Positions 1 through 9,904 are shown, numbered from the stretch's first letter. The stretch is 64,000 bases of DNA from Pyrococcus kukulkanii (GCF_041647995.1 NZ_JARRIB010000003.1:124001-188000); one strand, 5' to 3'. A program made the numbers and translations. The notes: a model not told the origin generated them from the letters alone.

Positions 1-133
1 AACTGTAAGTTTTAGTCTCCCCTTCTACTAAACATTTATTTAACCGAAACCCTTTTTAACGATACAATTGAATTAAGCCCTAGGATATTTCATTTGCTTC
101 TACCCCTTTGATTGCTTCCAGAGGTGATATACC

Positions 134-1756
134 ATGAAGTGGAAGGGTATCCTATCAATGGCGGTTCTCGTTTTTGCCATTGTAGCAAGTGGATGTATAG
201 GAGGCACCCAAGAAACTAAGACAGAGGTATCAAAAGTTACACTTACTGGCGACTTTACCAAGGACATCATAGAGATCGGAAAAATACTCCAAGAAAACGG
301 TATTAATGAGGTGAAATTTGCCGCATGGGGCTCAGGAGACCCAAACAGTGTCATGAGGGTTTACGGTATAGTGGATGCAGCATACAAAATAAATAAAATC
401 TGGGAGCAAAACGGGATTAAAGTAAATATAACGGTTACAACCAAGTACGATCAGAGCTTCAAGGATCAATATCAGGAGTTCTTAAGCAAGCAGCCTCTTG
501 GCCAAGCTGGCGATTTCTTTGTGAATAGCTATGCATTCCTGCCAACATTGGCAGAGGAAGGTTACATTCTCGACATAACTGAGTATGCAAAAGCCTATCA
601 GGACGTAATAAATGACTTCTATCCAAACTTGCTTGAGGCAGCAAAGTACAAGGGTAAGCTTTACGGTCTACCCCAAGATACAGAGGCCAGGCCGCTATAT
701 GTAAGAAAGGACGTGGCTAAGTGCGCAGGCTTAGATGTAGACACGCTACCAGAGAAAGTCAAGAATGGAGAATTTACCTGGAGTGACGTATATTACTGGG
801 CCAAGAAAGCCAAGGATAATGATTGTTCTGAGTGGGGTCTAATCCACAGAAAAGGGTCAGCACACCCAGACCTAATACAGTTCATTTTCGCATTCAACGG
901 AAAGCTCTACAATCCAGACACAGGAAAGCTTGTTCTTGATGTTCCAGCAGTATATAAGTGGCTCTATGTTGAGTGGAAGTTTGCCCAAGATGGGCTATTA
1001 CCAAAAGACATTATGAGCTGGGACTGGGCAAAACAGATCCACCCCACGATAGTTGAGGGGAGAACACTCTTTGATATTGGTGGCACTTGGTACTGGACAG
1101 AGTGGCAGACAAAACAGTACTACCACGGAAGAGGTCTTAAGCCGGAAGAAGTAAAGGAATGGTTTGCTTACACCTTATTCCCAGCCGGAGAGAAGGGGGA
1201 CAAGCCAGTAACACTCAGCCAGCCTTTCATTTGGATGATAAACTCTAAAGCCGGCCAGCTAAATCCAAAGTATGAGGAGCTAAAGGACGTCTACCATGCG
1301 TTGGCATTCCTAATGGTAATAAAGGCCAGTGATCCAGAGATAAATGCCATCCACAGCGTTATCTCAGCCCACTTACCAGTTAGAAAGGAGGCAGCTAAGT
1401 TAATTAAGGATGAGAGCTGGCTTAACAAGCTCAAGAACCTTGACCTAGACTTAGCTCCAGAAGTCAAAGACAACATAAAGGACATAGTTGAAAAGACCGT
1501 TAACCCAATTAACGCCCAGTTCTTAGCAGACGTTAGTTACATGCTAGAATACACCCACCTAGCTCCAGCACATCCAAAGTACCCAGCTCTCGCCGATATA
1601 TTCAAAGAGGCCGTTGACAAGGTGCTGAGAGGAGATATGACACCAGAAGAGGCCATTAACTTCATAGAGGACAAAATTAAGGCCGACAAAGAGCTCGCAG
1701 ATAACGTTGAAATCAAGGGAGAGATTCCAAAGGACTGGAAGTTCCCTCAGGGGTGA
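134..1756 (+). CDS. Sugar ABC transporter substrate-binding lipoprotein (CUT1, MalE-like)
   Basis: This is an extracellular solute-binding protein feeding the permeases and ATPase encoded just downstream. The N-terminus is a lipoprotein signal: a Lys pair, a hydrophobic stretch and a lipobox (SGC, Cys21), so it is probably tethered outside the membrane. The long body rich in Trp and Tyr is typical of oligosaccharide binders. At 540 aa it is longer than the roughly 450 aa usual for maltose/trehalose binders, so the ligand may be a larger oligosaccharide; that is inference. The start is supported by GAGGTGAT six bases upstream of the ATG. A TATA-like CTTTTTAACG lies near 50-60. The substrate cannot be read from sequence. 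Confidence 0.9.
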   Translation: MKWKGILSMAVLVFAIVASGCIGGTQETKTEVSKVTLTGDFTKDIIEIGKILQENGINEVKFAAWGSGDPNSVMRVYGIVDAAYKINKIWEQNGIKVNITVTTKYDQSFKDQYQEFLSKQPLGQAGDFFVNSYAFLPTLAEEGYILDITEYAKAYQDVINDFYPNLLEAAKYKGKLYGLPQDTEARPLYVRKDVAKCAGLDVDTLPEKVKNGEFTWSDVYYWAKKAKDNDCSEWGLIHRKGSAHPDLIQFIFAFNGKLYNPDTGKLVLDVPAVYKWLYVEWKFAQDGLLPKDIMSWDWAKQIHPTIVEGRTLFDIGGTWYWTEWQTKQYYHGRGLKPEEVKEWFAYTLFPAGEKGDKPVTLSQPFIWMINSKAGQLNPKYEELKDVYHALAFLMVIKASDPEINAIHSVISAHLPVRKEAAKLIKDESWLNKLKNLDLDLAPEVKDNIKDIVEKTVNPINAQFLADVSYMLEYTHLAPAHPKYPALADIFKEAVDKVLRGDMTPEEAINFIEDKIKADKELADNVEIKGEIPKDWKFPQG

Positions 1757-1760
1757 TTAA

Positions 1761-2699
1761 ATGAAGAATGAAAAGCTTAGGGATCTTTCCTTCTTTCTTT
1801 TTCCCATGGTATTTATGGTCGTGTTATTCTACCTAATCCCCCTAGTTTTGACTATTTACATAAGCTTTACCGGAATGAGAAATTGGAATGTAGATAAGTA
1901 CCTTCATCAAGTTGTTGGCTTCTATAATTATGAAAGGCTTATACACATGTTCAGGTATGATCCAACATTCAAAGCTGTGATATTAACGACTATCGTCTTC
2001 GTATTAATAACGCTCATAATTAATGTCTTTGGTGGGTTGGGATTGGCACTTGGGACTTTTTTCATGAGTGAGAAGCCAGCCTCAGCGTTTAGACTTCTTT
2101 GGCTCCTCCCCAGGATGTCCCCTATTGCAGTTTACAGTTTAGTGTGGTACTATTTCTTCCATGGTAGCCCAATTGGAACACTGAATTCCATCTTGATGAA
2201 ACTTGGCATAATTAATCAACCTATTCCCTGGGGTCAAATAGTCCCGTGGGGAGCTTGGAGCGTTATAATATTTGTTAACGGATTAGTTGGAGTTAGTTTT
2301 GGAATGATAGTTTTTACTTCCGCGTTAAACCAGATCCCAAGAGAGCTTGTTGTAGCGGCGAGAGTTGATGGGGCTTCTGCATGGGAAATTTCAAAGAAAA
2401 TCCTTCTCCCCCTAATGAAGTGGCATTTCCTCTATGTACTAACTTGGCAGTTCTTGAGCTTGCTAACTACTTATCCACACCTCTTCCTATTAGTTGAGTG
2501 GGACTTAGTGGACAGGGATTATGGAACTACATTAGCATTGTACGTTTTTAACACAGCCTTTGGTAGAGGGGAGCAAGACCAAGGATTAGCGGCAGCGGCT
2601 GCAGTCATCCTTTCAATTCTGGGAATTATTGGCGGTTTTATAACGTTAAAGGTGCTTCAGTTTGAGAAGATGATCAAAAAGCCAAGAGGTGACCTTTGA
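1761..2699 (+). CDS. Sugar ABC transporter permease (MalF-like)
   Basis: First membrane subunit of the CUT1 importer. The 312 aa protein has a hydrophobic N-terminal helix and about six membrane segments. The EAA-type loop that docks the ATPase is seen as 'VDGASAWEISKKILLPLM' around residue 205-222. The gene begins 4 nt after the binding-protein stop, with AGGGGTGATT as ribosome binding site, and its stop overlaps the next start. It is therefore translationally coupled in the operon. Family assignment is firm; the sugar transported is unknown. Confidence 0.9.
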   Translation: MKNEKLRDLSFFLFPMVFMVVLFYLIPLVLTIYISFTGMRNWNVDKYLHQVVGFYNYERLIHMFRYDPTFKAVILTTIVFVLITLIINVFGGLGLALGTFFMSEKPASAFRLLWLLPRMSPIAVYSLVWYYFFHGSPIGTLNSILMKLGIINQPIPWGQIVPWGAWSVIIFVNGLVGVSFGMIVFTSALNQIPRELVVAARVDGASAWEISKKILLPLMKWHFLYVLTWQFLSLLTTYPHLFLLVEWDLVDRDYGTTLALYVFNTAFGRGEQDQGLAAAAAVILSILGIIGGFITLKVLQFEKMIKKPRGDL

Positions 2700-3568
2700 T
2701 GAAGGACGTCGAAACAAGACCAAAGAAGTACGAAGGAGCACTTATCTTAGCAATATTCTTGGCCACATTGCCCCTAATTATAGGATTCTCCCTCCTAATC
2801 CTCTCAAGCTTCAGTAGGGATATGATCACTAACTTTGACTTCAAGAGTTTCCACCCAACGATAGAGAACTGGATTAATGTGTTTAAGGGAAAACTAGCAA
2901 TTACTGGTGGAGTTAAGGTAAACATGGGCAAAATAATCCTAAACACACTAATAGTTGCCCTGGGAGTTTCTGGGTTGGTAACCCTTATCAGTGTTATGTC
3001 AGGTTATGCCCTTTCGAGGATGGATTTCAAAGGAAGAAAATGGATGATAGTTTCGCTTATGCTACTCCATGCGTTTCCTGGGGTAGCACTAATTGTCGGA
3101 GTTTACTTGTTGTATAGATTATCATTCCCTGAGGGACAGAATTTTGTTAGGCTCTATTCCTTTATCTACGTGATATTTGCAAGAGCCGCCCTAGAGGTTC
3201 CTATGTCAGTTTGGCTTATGAAGGGCTTCTTCGATACTATTCCCTGGGAATTTGAGTGGAGCGGTATAATTGACGGAGCCTCAAGAATAACCGTGTGGAG
3301 GAAAATCATGCTACCTCTAATAAAGCCCGGGATACTTGCAGTAGCATTATTTTCGTTCCTAGCTGGATGGCAGGATATAATCTACGTGAGAACTTTCCTA
3401 ATCGACCAAACGTTGGCCACTTTCATTGAGGCAAATATAGAAGCAGAATACACCCACATGCCCCTAATCGCAGCCGCTGGGACTCTCTACCTACTCCCAA
3501 CGATAATCTTCTTCCTTACGGCCCAACAAATCCTGTTGAGAGGGTATTCAGGAGGAATTAAAGGCTGA
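2699..3568 (+). CDS. Sugar ABC transporter permease (MalG-like)
   Basis: Second membrane subunit of the CUT1 importer, with about six membrane spans. The EAA loop is visible as 'IDGASRITVWRKIMLPLI' around residue 194-211. The ATG at 2699 overlaps the TGA of the upstream permease; a TTG sits immediately before it but the ATG is preferred. It pairs with the MalF-like subunit to form the channel. The gene is followed by a hairpin resembling an insertion-sequence end before the ATPase gene. Confidence 0.9.
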   Translation: MKDVETRPKKYEGALILAIFLATLPLIIGFSLLILSSFSRDMITNFDFKSFHPTIENWINVFKGKLAITGGVKVNMGKIILNTLIVALGVSGLVTLISVMSGYALSRMDFKGRKWMIVSLMLLHAFPGVALIVGVYLLYRLSFPEGQNFVRLYSFIYVIFARAALEVPMSVWLMKGFFDTIPWEFEWSGIIDGASRITVWRKIMLPLIKPGILAVALFSFLAGWQDIIYVRTFLIDQTLATFIEANIEAEYTHMPLIAAAGTLYLLPTIIFFLTAQQILLRGYSGGIKG

Positions 3569-3606
3569 CCTCCTCCCCGCCCTAAAGGGCAAGACTCCCA
3601 GCCCGC
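3569..3606. repeat. IS200/IS605-like end hairpin between permease and ATPase genes
   Basis: The spacer holds TGACCTCC followed by the small hairpin GCCCTAAAGGGC. A near-identical motif is present at 6165-6200. The reverse complement (AAGGGC hairpin followed by GGAGGTCA) resembles the right ends of IS200/IS605/IS1341-type elements common in Thermococcales. No tnpA or tnpB frame is present, so this is a solo end or a relic. It could act as an attenuator or processing site between malG-like and malK-like cistrons, which is inference. Confidence 0.5.
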
Positions 3607-3621
3607 AAAAGAGGTGATAAC

Positions 3622-4710
3622 ATGGTTAGTGTGAGGTTGGAGAACATAGTTAAGAAGTTTGGGAATTTCACGGCCCTAGATAACGTTAATCTTGAGATAA
3701 AAGATAGGGAGTTCATGGCACTCCTGGGACCTTCAGGAAGCGGAAAATCAACGCTCCTGTACACCATCGCAGGAATATACAAGCCAACCTCAGGAAAGGT
3801 GTATTTTGACGATAGAGATGTCACCGAGCTACCACCTAAAGACAGAAATGTAGGTCTCGTCTTCCAGAACTGGGCACTCTACCCACACATGACCGTATAC
3901 AAGAACATAGCATTTCCATTAGAGCTCAGAAAAGCTCCTAGGGAGGAGATTGACAAAAAGGTTAGGGAAGTCGCTAAGATGCTTCATATTGACAGGCTCC
4001 TCGAGAGGTACCCGTGGCAACTCAGCGGAGGACAGCAACAGAGAGTTGCGATAGCGAGAGCTCTGGTGAAGGAGCCTGATGTCCTACTCCTAGATGAACC
4101 TCTTAGCAACTTAGACGCCCTTCTCAGACTTGAAGTTAGGGCGGAATTGAAGAGGTTGCAGAAGGAGCTAGGAATTACTGCCGTTTACGTTACCCACGAC
4201 CAAGCCGAAGCACTGGCAATGGCAGACAGAATTGCGGTGATCAAGGAAGGCAAGATACTCCAAGTTGGAACACCAGATGAGGTTTACTACAAGCCCAAGT
4301 ACAAGTTCGTAGGGGGGTTCCTAGGCAACCCACCGATGAACTTTCTAGAGGCGAAAGTCGAAGATGGAAAATTAGTCATAACTGAGGAAAGTGCAATTCC
4401 AATTCCAAGACAGTACAGAGAGATAGTTGAGAAAACTGGCGTAAAGGAGGTTTATCTAGGATTTAGGCCTCACGATGCTGAAGTTGAAAAAGGAATATCC
4501 CAAGGAATTGTTGGAGAAGTTTACTCATTTGAACCTCTCGGAAGGGAGCAGATAGTAACAATATCAGTTAATGACTCGATAGTCAAAGTATTCGCGCCGG
4601 AAGGAGAACACTTCAACTTCGGAGAGAAGGTAACCATTAAAGTCAAGGAAGACCTTCTCGTTCTTTTTGATAAGAAAACCGAAAAGGCCTTAGAGTTTTT
4701 GGCCGGATAA
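3622..4710 (+). CDS. Sugar ABC transporter ATPase (MalK-like)
   Basis: ATP-hydrolysing subunit of the CUT1 importer. Visible motifs are Walker A GPSGSGKST (residues 36-44), the Q-loop 'VFQNWALYPHM', signature LSGGQQQR, Walker B LLLDEPLSNLDA and switch His in 'VTHDQAEA'. A C-terminal OB-type regulatory domain of about 130 aa follows, with the 'LGFRPHDAEV' motif typical of MalK/UgpC proteins. The 362 aa length is normal. The start has GAGGTGATAAC upstream. It lies 53 nt after the permease genes, beyond the IS-end hairpin. Confidence 0.93.
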   Translation: MVSVRLENIVKKFGNFTALDNVNLEIKDREFMALLGPSGSGKSTLLYTIAGIYKPTSGKVYFDDRDVTELPPKDRNVGLVFQNWALYPHMTVYKNIAFPLELRKAPREEIDKKVREVAKMLHIDRLLERYPWQLSGGQQQRVAIARALVKEPDVLLLDEPLSNLDALLRLEVRAELKRLQKELGITAVYVTHDQAEALAMADRIAVIKEGKILQVGTPDEVYYKPKYKFVGGFLGNPPMNFLEAKVEDGKLVITEESAIPIPRQYREIVEKTGVKEVYLGFRPHDAEVEKGISQGIVGEVYSFEPLGREQIVTISVNDSIVKVFAPEGEHFNFGEKVTIKVKEDLLVLFDKKTEKALEFLAG

Positions 4711-4738
4711 GGCCAAAATTTCTTTCATTTTTGAACAA

Positions 4739-4750
4739 ACCTTTATAAAG
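4739..4750 (+). promoter_or_regulatory. TATA box for the PAN gene
   Basis: CCTTTATAAAGG is a strong archaeal TATA element, preceded by an A-rich BRE-like stretch. It lies about 55 nt before the PAN start, giving a short leader that carries the GAGGTGG ribosome binding site. Confidence 0.65.
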
Positions 4751-4801
4751 GAGTAAGAAGTAGCTTCATTTAGAGTTATACCTAGGTGAGAGGTGGAAAT
4801 T

Positions 4802-5992
4802 ATGAGTGGAGATGAAGTTCAATTTCAGGGAAATTACGATGATTACATAACTTATCTTAAGAGGAGAATAAGACAGCTTGAACTCCAAGTGAGAATGCTT
4901 GAAGCCGACAAGGAGAGACTTGAGAGAGAGCTTTCTAGATTGAGGAGCGAGATGTCAAGGCTGAGGCAACCACCAGCATTTGCGGGCACCGTGATAGAAG
5001 TCCTAGATGATGATAGAGCAATAGTGCAGAACTACAATGGACCAAGGTTCGTCGTGAGGATAGCCCCATGGATTGACAGAAGCAAGCTGAGGCCAGGGAC
5101 AAGGGTTGCCCTGGATCAGAGAACAATGGCAGTAGTTGAGATACTTCCAACCTCAAAGGATCCAACAGTTTTAGGATTTGAAGTTATAGAAAGGCCAAAG
5201 GTAACGTACAACGATATTGGAGGCCTAAAGAAACAGTTGCAAGAATTAAGAGAGGCCATAGAGCTACCGCTCAAGCATCCAGAGTTATTCGAAGAAGTAG
5301 GTATAGACCCACCGAAGGGCGTCCTCCTATACGGGCCCCCAGGGTGTGGTAAAACTCTAATGGCCAAAGCCCTAGCGCATGAGGTCAACGCAACGTTCAT
5401 TAGAGTCGTTGGAAGTGAGCTCGTGAGGAAGTACATCGGTGAGGGAGCAAGACTCGTTCACGAACTATTCGAGCTGGCAAAGGAGAAAGCCCCAACGATA
5501 ATATTCATTGATGAGATTGATGCTATTGGTGCAAAGAGAATGGATGAAACAACCGGCGGTGAGAGGGAAGTCAACAGGACGTTAATGCAACTTCTAGCAG
5601 AGATGGACGGATTTGATCCGAGAGGTAATGTAAAGGTTATAGCAGCGACCAACAGGCCAGATATACTCGATCCCGCACTGCTTAGACCGGGAAGATTCGA
5701 TAGGTTAATTGAAGTACCATTACCGGACTTCGAGGGTAGACTTGAAATTTTGAAAGTTCATACGAGAAGAATGAAGATGAGAGGGGTGGATCTTAGGATA
5801 ATAGCAGAAATGACCGAGGGAGCGAGTGGTGCAGATCTAAAGGCAATAGCAACGGAAGCAGGAATGTTTGCAATTAGGGACAGGAGAACGTACGTAACTC
5901 AGGAAGACTTTCTTAAGGCAATAGACAAGGTTCTAGGAAACGAAAGGAAGCTGATTCAGCAGATATTATCGCATGAGGTCATCTACGGCTGA
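4802..5992 (+). CDS. pan: Proteasome-activating nucleotidase (PAN)
   Basis: AAA+ unfoldase that feeds proteins to the 20S proteasome as a hexameric ring. An N-terminal coiled coil (about residues 15-60) precedes the OB domain and the AAA module: Walker A GPPGCGKT (178-185), Walker B 'IIFIDEID', the second region of homology and Arg finger in '[11 protein letters not shown]'. It ends in Ile-Tyr-Gly, a HbYX motif that opens the proteasome gate. The start at 4802 is chosen because AGGTGG precedes it; an in-frame GTG at 4793 lies inside that site. A proteasome assembly chaperone homologue lies far downstream in the same window. Confidence 0.96.
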   Translation: MSGDEVQFQGNYDDYITYLKRRIRQLELQVRMLEADKERLERELSRLRSEMSRLRQPPAFAGTVIEVLDDDRAIVQNYNGPRFVVRIAPWIDRSKLRPGTRVALDQRTMAVVEILPTSKDPTVLGFEVIERPKVTYNDIGGLKKQLQELREAIELPLKHPELFEEVGIDPPKGVLLYGPPGCGKTLMAKALAHEVNATFIRVVGSELVRKYIGEGARLVHELFELAKEKAPTIIFIDEIDAIGAKRMDETTGGEREVNRTLMQLLAEMDGFDPRGNVKVIAATNRPDILDPALLRPGRFDRLIEVPLPDFEGRLEILKVHTRRMKMRGVDLRIIAEMTEGASGADLKAIATEAGMFAIRDRRTYVTQEDFLKAIDKVLGNERKLIQQILSHEVIYG

Positions 5993-6239
5993 TCCCTCTT
6001 CTCATATATTTCCGCAAAGTGCCGTTGATATATCGTTTTCCGTGAAGTAACTGACGTACACAGTGAAATCCCATACCTGGGTTTTCATATTTAAAGATAT
6101 CAGGATTATCGCGAGGAAGCGGGAATATAAGTGTTGTCCAATAGGGAGAAAGCAATACCCCCAACTCCTGACCTCCTTTTCGCCCTGAAGGGCAGGGCTT
6201 TCAAAAGAAAGTGAAGCTAATTGTGTAGCAGTGACTCTA
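5993..6239. other. Intergenic scar with IS-end hairpin
   Basis: No convincing gene. At 6165-6200 lies the second copy of the hairpin seen at 3569: TGACCTCC, then GCCCTGAAGGGC, followed by AGGGCTTTC. It abuts the truncated MFS pseudogene, so the interval looks like an insertion/deletion scar. Open frames crossing it have no recognisable domain. Confidence 0.45.
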
Positions 6240-6540
6240 TATCCTTTAGATATCCACAAAAGACATTCCAAGGGCATGCCAATCCCAAGCTTAACAAGGC
6301 AAGAATAGGGAGGAATAAAGGAAGAAGGATATGAATTGTCCTTATTATCATGAAGAACGACACTGCTAGGAATATGGTCTTTCTATATCCGAACTTCGCT
6401 GTAAGAGGATCTGTAAAGGTCTAAGTTACGAATATTATCGAGACGGCTAAATCCCCATAGCTACATCCAAGAGGCTGGAAATAGAGAGCCAAACACACCA
6501 TGCCGGAGAATATAGTTGAATTTATTAAGAATAGCGGATA
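6240..6540 (-). pseudogene. MFS transporter fragment
   Basis: Translating the minus strand gives alternating hydrophobic segments with a degenerate loop 'DPLTAKFGYRKTIF', which resembles the loop after TM2 of major facilitator proteins (GxxxDRxGRR). An in-frame stop (TAG, about 6421) interrupts it and both ends of the transporter are missing. Only about 100 codons remain, between an IS-like hairpin and the EngB-like gene. It is a relic, probably truncated by insertion-element activity. Confidence 0.5.
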
Positions 6541-6551
6541 TGAAAGTTGTG

Positions 6552-7127
6552 ATGGCAACGATAATATTTGTAGGAAGGTCAAACGTCGGTAAGAGCACCC
6601 TAATATATCAGCTTACGGGTAAGAGAGTTAGGCGAGGAAAGAGGCCCGGAGTGACAAGGAAGATCATCGAGATAGAGTGGAAGGGGCACAAGGTTATAGA
6701 TATGCCAGGATTCGGATTCATGGCAGGATTACCCAAGGAAGTTCAGGAAAGGATAAAGGATGAGATTGTGCACTTCATAGAGGACAATGCCGATAAAATA
6801 GACTTAGCTATTCTTGTAGTTGATGGTAAGGCCGCTCCCGAGATAATTGAGAGGTGGGAAAAGAGAGGGGAGATACCAATTGATGTCGAATTTTATCACT
6901 TCCTTACGGAGCTCAAGATACCAACTATAGTTGCGGTGAACAAGCTGGACAAGATAAAGAACGTTCAAAGAACACTATACTTCCTCGCGGATAAGTTCGG
7001 AGTGCCATGGGATAAAATTGACGAAGTTTTTGTCCCCATCTCTGCAAAGTTTGGGGATAATATTGATTTACTAAAAAAGAAGATCCATGAAAAGCTGTCT
7101 AAAGAAGGCCGAGAACAACGTGAGTGA
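6552..7127 (+). CDS. engB: EngB-type ribosome-biogenesis GTPase
   Basis: Small TRAFAC GTPase of the EngB/YihA family. G1 is GRSNVGKST, the switch I Thr lies in 'RPGVTRK', G3 is 'DMPGFG', G4 NKLD and G5 'PISAKFG'. It probably binds GTP and acts in ribosome assembly, as its bacterial relatives do. The ATG at 6552 (MATIIF) gives the usual family N-terminus; an ATG 36 nt upstream is possible but adds an unconserved leader. The 3' end overlaps the convergent Lrp-like gene by 29 nt. Confidence 0.85.
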   Translation: MATIIFVGRSNVGKSTLIYQLTGKRVRRGKRPGVTRKIIEIEWKGHKVIDMPGFGFMAGLPKEVQERIKDEIVHFIEDNADKIDLAILVVDGKAAPEIIERWEKRGEIPIDVEFYHFLTELKIPTIVAVNKLDKIKNVQRTLYFLADKFGVPWDKIDEVFVPISAKFGDNIDLLKKKIHEKLSKEGREQRE

Positions 7128-7566
7128 TAGTTTCCTTAACACCTTCCAAAGCTGCAATCTCTTCTAATATCTCATCAAGCCTACTCTTATCAGCCTCTAT
7201 TATCAGATCTATGTCCCCAGTTACACGGTAAACCTTCTTTACCCTAAGCTTCTTTATTGCATCGTAAACATGCTTTCTCTTCGTAGGCTCTATTTTAACG
7301 AAGATAAAAACATCTCCCCTCTTCTCACCCAGGAGCTCAAGGGCTTTCTCAGTTAGATCTATAAAACCCCTACCAGTCCTAATATACCCCAGCTCTTTTA
7401 GAACTTTCAAGTGATTGCTCAATGCCTGTCTTGTTATTCCAAGCTCTTCAGCAAGTTCGTCTTGGGTTTTTTCGACGGTATGAACCTCTATCGTTTTCCC
7501 CTCTCTGTACAGTTTCCTTAAAAGTTCAACCTGTCTATTGGTGAGCTCGACCTTTTCCCTTGTCAT
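7099..7566 (-). CDS. Lrp/AsnC-type transcriptional regulator
   Basis: 155 aa DNA-binding regulator. The N-terminal half is a winged helix-turn-helix ('QDELAEELGITRQALSNHLK' around residues 33-52). The C-terminal half resembles the Lrp/AsnC effector domain, with a beta strand 'VYRVTGDIDLIIEA' and a final 'VKETITHVVLG'. The spacing between them is longer than in classical Lrp. It overlaps the engB 3' end by 29 nt tail to tail, so antisense effects are possible. Target and ligand are unknown. Confidence 0.8.
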   Translation of the reverse strand: MTREKVELTNRQVELLRKLYREGKTIEVHTVEKTQDELAEELGITRQALSNHLKVLKELGYIRTGRGFIDLTEKALELLGEKRGDVFIFVKIEPTKRKHVYDAIKKLRVKKVYRVTGDIDLIIEADKSRLDEILEEIAALEGVKETITHVVLGLL

Positions 7567-7629
7567 AGAGCTACACCATCCTTGAACTTTACAAACATAA
7601 GTCCTTTACTGGTTTCATAAATCTTTTGG

Positions 7630-8688
7630 CTAAAGGACATCTCTGTCAAGGAGTCCAAGCTCTTCACCATCCTCCCTAACCCTAATCCTCCCGAACCTAA
7701 GTTCAGCCACAGGTTCTTCAACAGGGGTAAGTAATTCAATTTTTCCTTCAGCGAAGTTTATTCCTTTCAGTATTCCTACTCCCAAGCAAAAGCCTTCCTT
7801 GTTGATTAATCCAATAAGAAGGTTGCTCAACTTTGTGAAGTCAAGAAACCTCAGGACATTTTTGTCAATATTCCTGGGGCCTTCAACTACGTCAGCCTTA
7901 ACAACGAAATACTTATCCCCAATTCTCCTACCATGGATGATTATCCATTTAAAAAGCTTCTCTAGTAAGGATTTCTCCCCCTCACTTATTGGCTTACCTT
8001 GAAACAGAGAAGTTCCCGTAACAGCAACATTTGAAAGATCAAACACTCTTAACTTTGCGTTCTCAAAGTACTTTTTCCATTTCTCTCTCCTTATTGCCCG
8101 CCTTTCCGCTCTGGAGAAGTCCCTTGCATGCTCGCTGACCTGAAGCTTCATCGTTATCTCTTCATAACCCCTTAGAATTAGTTCAAGTTCATCCTCTCGC
8201 TCCAATGCCAAGATCAAATCCGGCTTAACGGCCTCAATTTTCATTCTTTTGAGATCAACTCCAGAACCGTAAATCATCCCCGTTGTATCTATAAGGACAA
8301 CATCAGCAAGCCTCTTGGCAACTTCACTTAACTTGCTTACCCCCACAACCATCTCTCCAAAAAATTGAGTTGGAGTTATACTACCAACGAAGTAGTGAGC
8401 ATAAGCTCTAAGGCCCTCCATGGATGAGAAGTGGGAATCAACTAGAGCCAAGCTTATAGTTCCAGGGGGAAGGATGCCCTTCTGCCCAACGTCAGCATCA
8501 ATAATTGCCACCCTTAAACCATTAGAAATTAGCTCATTTGCCAAATAAACAGCTAACGTCGTCTTCCCCGTGTCAACATCCCCAATTATCATAACCTTAG
8601 CAGGTTTCCGCAGTGATAATATCTTCATTAGAGCATCCTTCCTGTCCTCGGGAACTTCCCTCGTAAAAGAAGCCTTATTGACTTCCAT
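7630..8688 (-). CDS. Clp1-type polynucleotide 5'-hydroxyl kinase
   Basis: ATP-dependent kinase that phosphorylates 5'-OH ends of RNA (and DNA). It belongs to the Clp1/Grc3 family; the Pyrococcus horikoshii homologue has been characterised biochemically. Walker A is GDVDTGKTT (about residues 36-44), Walker B lies in 'IDADVGQKG', and a lid-type region with 'IDTTGMIYG' follows. The C-terminal ~110 aa form a beta-rich domain. The start has GGTGGT upstream. It is divergent from the primase genes with a 46 nt gap. Likely roles are tRNA splicing or RNA repair. Confidence 0.88.
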   Translation of the reverse strand: MEVNKASFTREVPEDRKDALMKILSLRKPAKVMIIGDVDTGKTTLAVYLANELISNGLRVAIIDADVGQKGILPPGTISLALVDSHFSSMEGLRAYAHYFVGSITPTQFFGEMVVGVSKLSEVAKRLADVVLIDTTGMIYGSGVDLKRMKIEAVKPDLILALEREDELELILRGYEEITMKLQVSEHARDFSRAERRAIRREKWKKYFENAKLRVFDLSNVAVTGTSLFQGKPISEGEKSLLEKLFKWIIIHGRRIGDKYFVVKADVVEGPRNIDKNVLRFLDFTKLSNLLIGLINKEGFCLGVGILKGINFAEGKIELLTPVEEPVAELRFGRIRVREDGEELGLLDRDVL

Positions 8689-8734
8689 TCATACCACCCG
8701 TTAATATTTTATCGCAATGGTATTATCTATCAGC

Positions 8735-9904
8735 ATGCTTGACCCATTCAGTGAGAGAGCAAAAGACCTACTAAAAGAATTCGGATCCATAAATGAATTT
8801 ATGAATGCTATACCCACTATAGTTACCATTGAGGAGGTCGTTGAAAGGTTAAAGGTTGTCAAGTATAGGGAGGATGCTAGTAGCTTTATGGACGTTCAAG
8901 ATATAAGGGATCTCGCCCAGTTCTACGCTTTACTTGGAGCTTTAGCGTTCTCCCCCTATGGTCTGGAGTTGGAGCTCGTAAAGAAGGCTAATTTAATAAT
9001 ATACTCAGAGAGAATTAGAAGAACCGAGAAAATTAGGCCCGAAGAGATAAGCCTTCCAATTCAGCTAGCAGTAGAGTTCCCAATTGATGACGTTAAGGCC
9101 CTTGAGAGGGTTTTTAGGGGATTGCCAGAATACACAATTAAAATTTCAGAGTTTCTGGAGCTCTTACCTGGGGAAAAGCTCTCCAACTACTACATCTATA
9201 GAGGGCTTGTGTACCTAAAAAAGGAAGACCTCATGAAGATTTGGGAGATGGCATTTGAGAGGAACACCGAAAAGGCAGTTAACCTACTCTACGAAATCAG
9301 AGATGACCTCCCAGAATTCTACACCGAACTGTTGGGAGAGATAAGGAGCTTTGCAGAGGAAGAGTTCAAGGCCAGATTCAAAGATGTCAAGTCAGGCATC
9401 TTAAAGCCCGAACTATTCCCACCCTGTGTGAAGAACGCCCTAAAAGGAGTGCCACAGGGGCTCAGGAACTACGCTATTACAGTTCTGCTCACGAGCTTCT
9501 TGAGCTATGCAAGGATATGCCCTAACCCCCCTAAGAGGAACGTAAGGGTTAGGGACTGCATAGACGATTTAAAGGTAATAAAGGATGAGATACTTCCTAT
9601 GATAATCGAAGCGGCGAACCGTTGCACGCCACCATTATTTGAGGATCAACCTAATGAAATTAAGAATATATGGTACCACCTGGGCTTCGGATATACAGCG
9701 AACCCAACGCTTGAGGACAGTGGAAATTCAACATGGTACTTCCCACCTAACTGCGAGAAAATAAGGACGAATGCACCGCAACTCTGCACCCCGGATAAGC
9801 ACTGCAAGTACATCAGGAACCCCTTGACTTACTACCTCAGGAGGCTTTACATGGAGGGTAAGAGAAATGCTCCTAAGGGAGGTAACAAAGGAGGAAAGGA
9901 GTAA
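8735..9904 (+). CDS. priL: DNA primase large subunit PriL
   Basis: Regulatory subunit of archaeal/eukaryotic-type primase. The helical N-terminal domain is followed by a C-terminal iron-sulfur domain with Cys in 'LFPPCVKNA', 'RICPNPP', 'PPNCEKI' and '[11 protein letters not shown]', matching the four-Cys [4Fe-4S] arrangement of PriL. The start is taken at ATG 8735 (MLDPF) because TATA-like TAATATTTTA at 8702-8711 places transcription start at about 8734, implying a leaderless message. The upstream ATG at 8717 has no ribosome binding site. The 3' end overlaps priS by 38 nt. Confidence 0.93.
   Translation: MLDPFSERAKDLLKEFGSINEFMNAIPTIVTIEEVVERLKVVKYREDASSFMDVQDIRDLAQFYALLGALAFSPYGLELELVKKANLIIYSERIRRTEKIRPEEISLPIQLAVEFPIDDVKALERVFRGLPEYTIKISEFLELLPGEKLSNYYIYRGLVYLKKEDLMKIWEMAFERNTEKAVNLLYEIRDDLPEFYTELLGEIRSFAEEEFKARFKDVKSGILKPELFPPCVKNALKGVPQGLRNYAITVLLTSFLSYARICPNPPKRNVRVRDCIDDLKVIKDEILPMIIEAANRCTPPLFEDQPNEIKNIWYHLGFGYTANPTLEDSGNSTWYFPPNCEKIRTNAPQLCTPDKHCKYIRNPLTYYLRRLYMEGKRNAPKGGNKGGKE

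Noticed and set aside
1-133. Search for a TrmB or TGM operator before the sugar ABC operon
   Set aside because: No convincing TATCAC-N5-GTGATA or similar inverted repeat seen; only a TATA and ribosome binding site.
5979-6277. 61 and 91 aa minus-strand frames near the IS-like hairpin
   Set aside because: They cross the hairpin and share no family; treated as scar.
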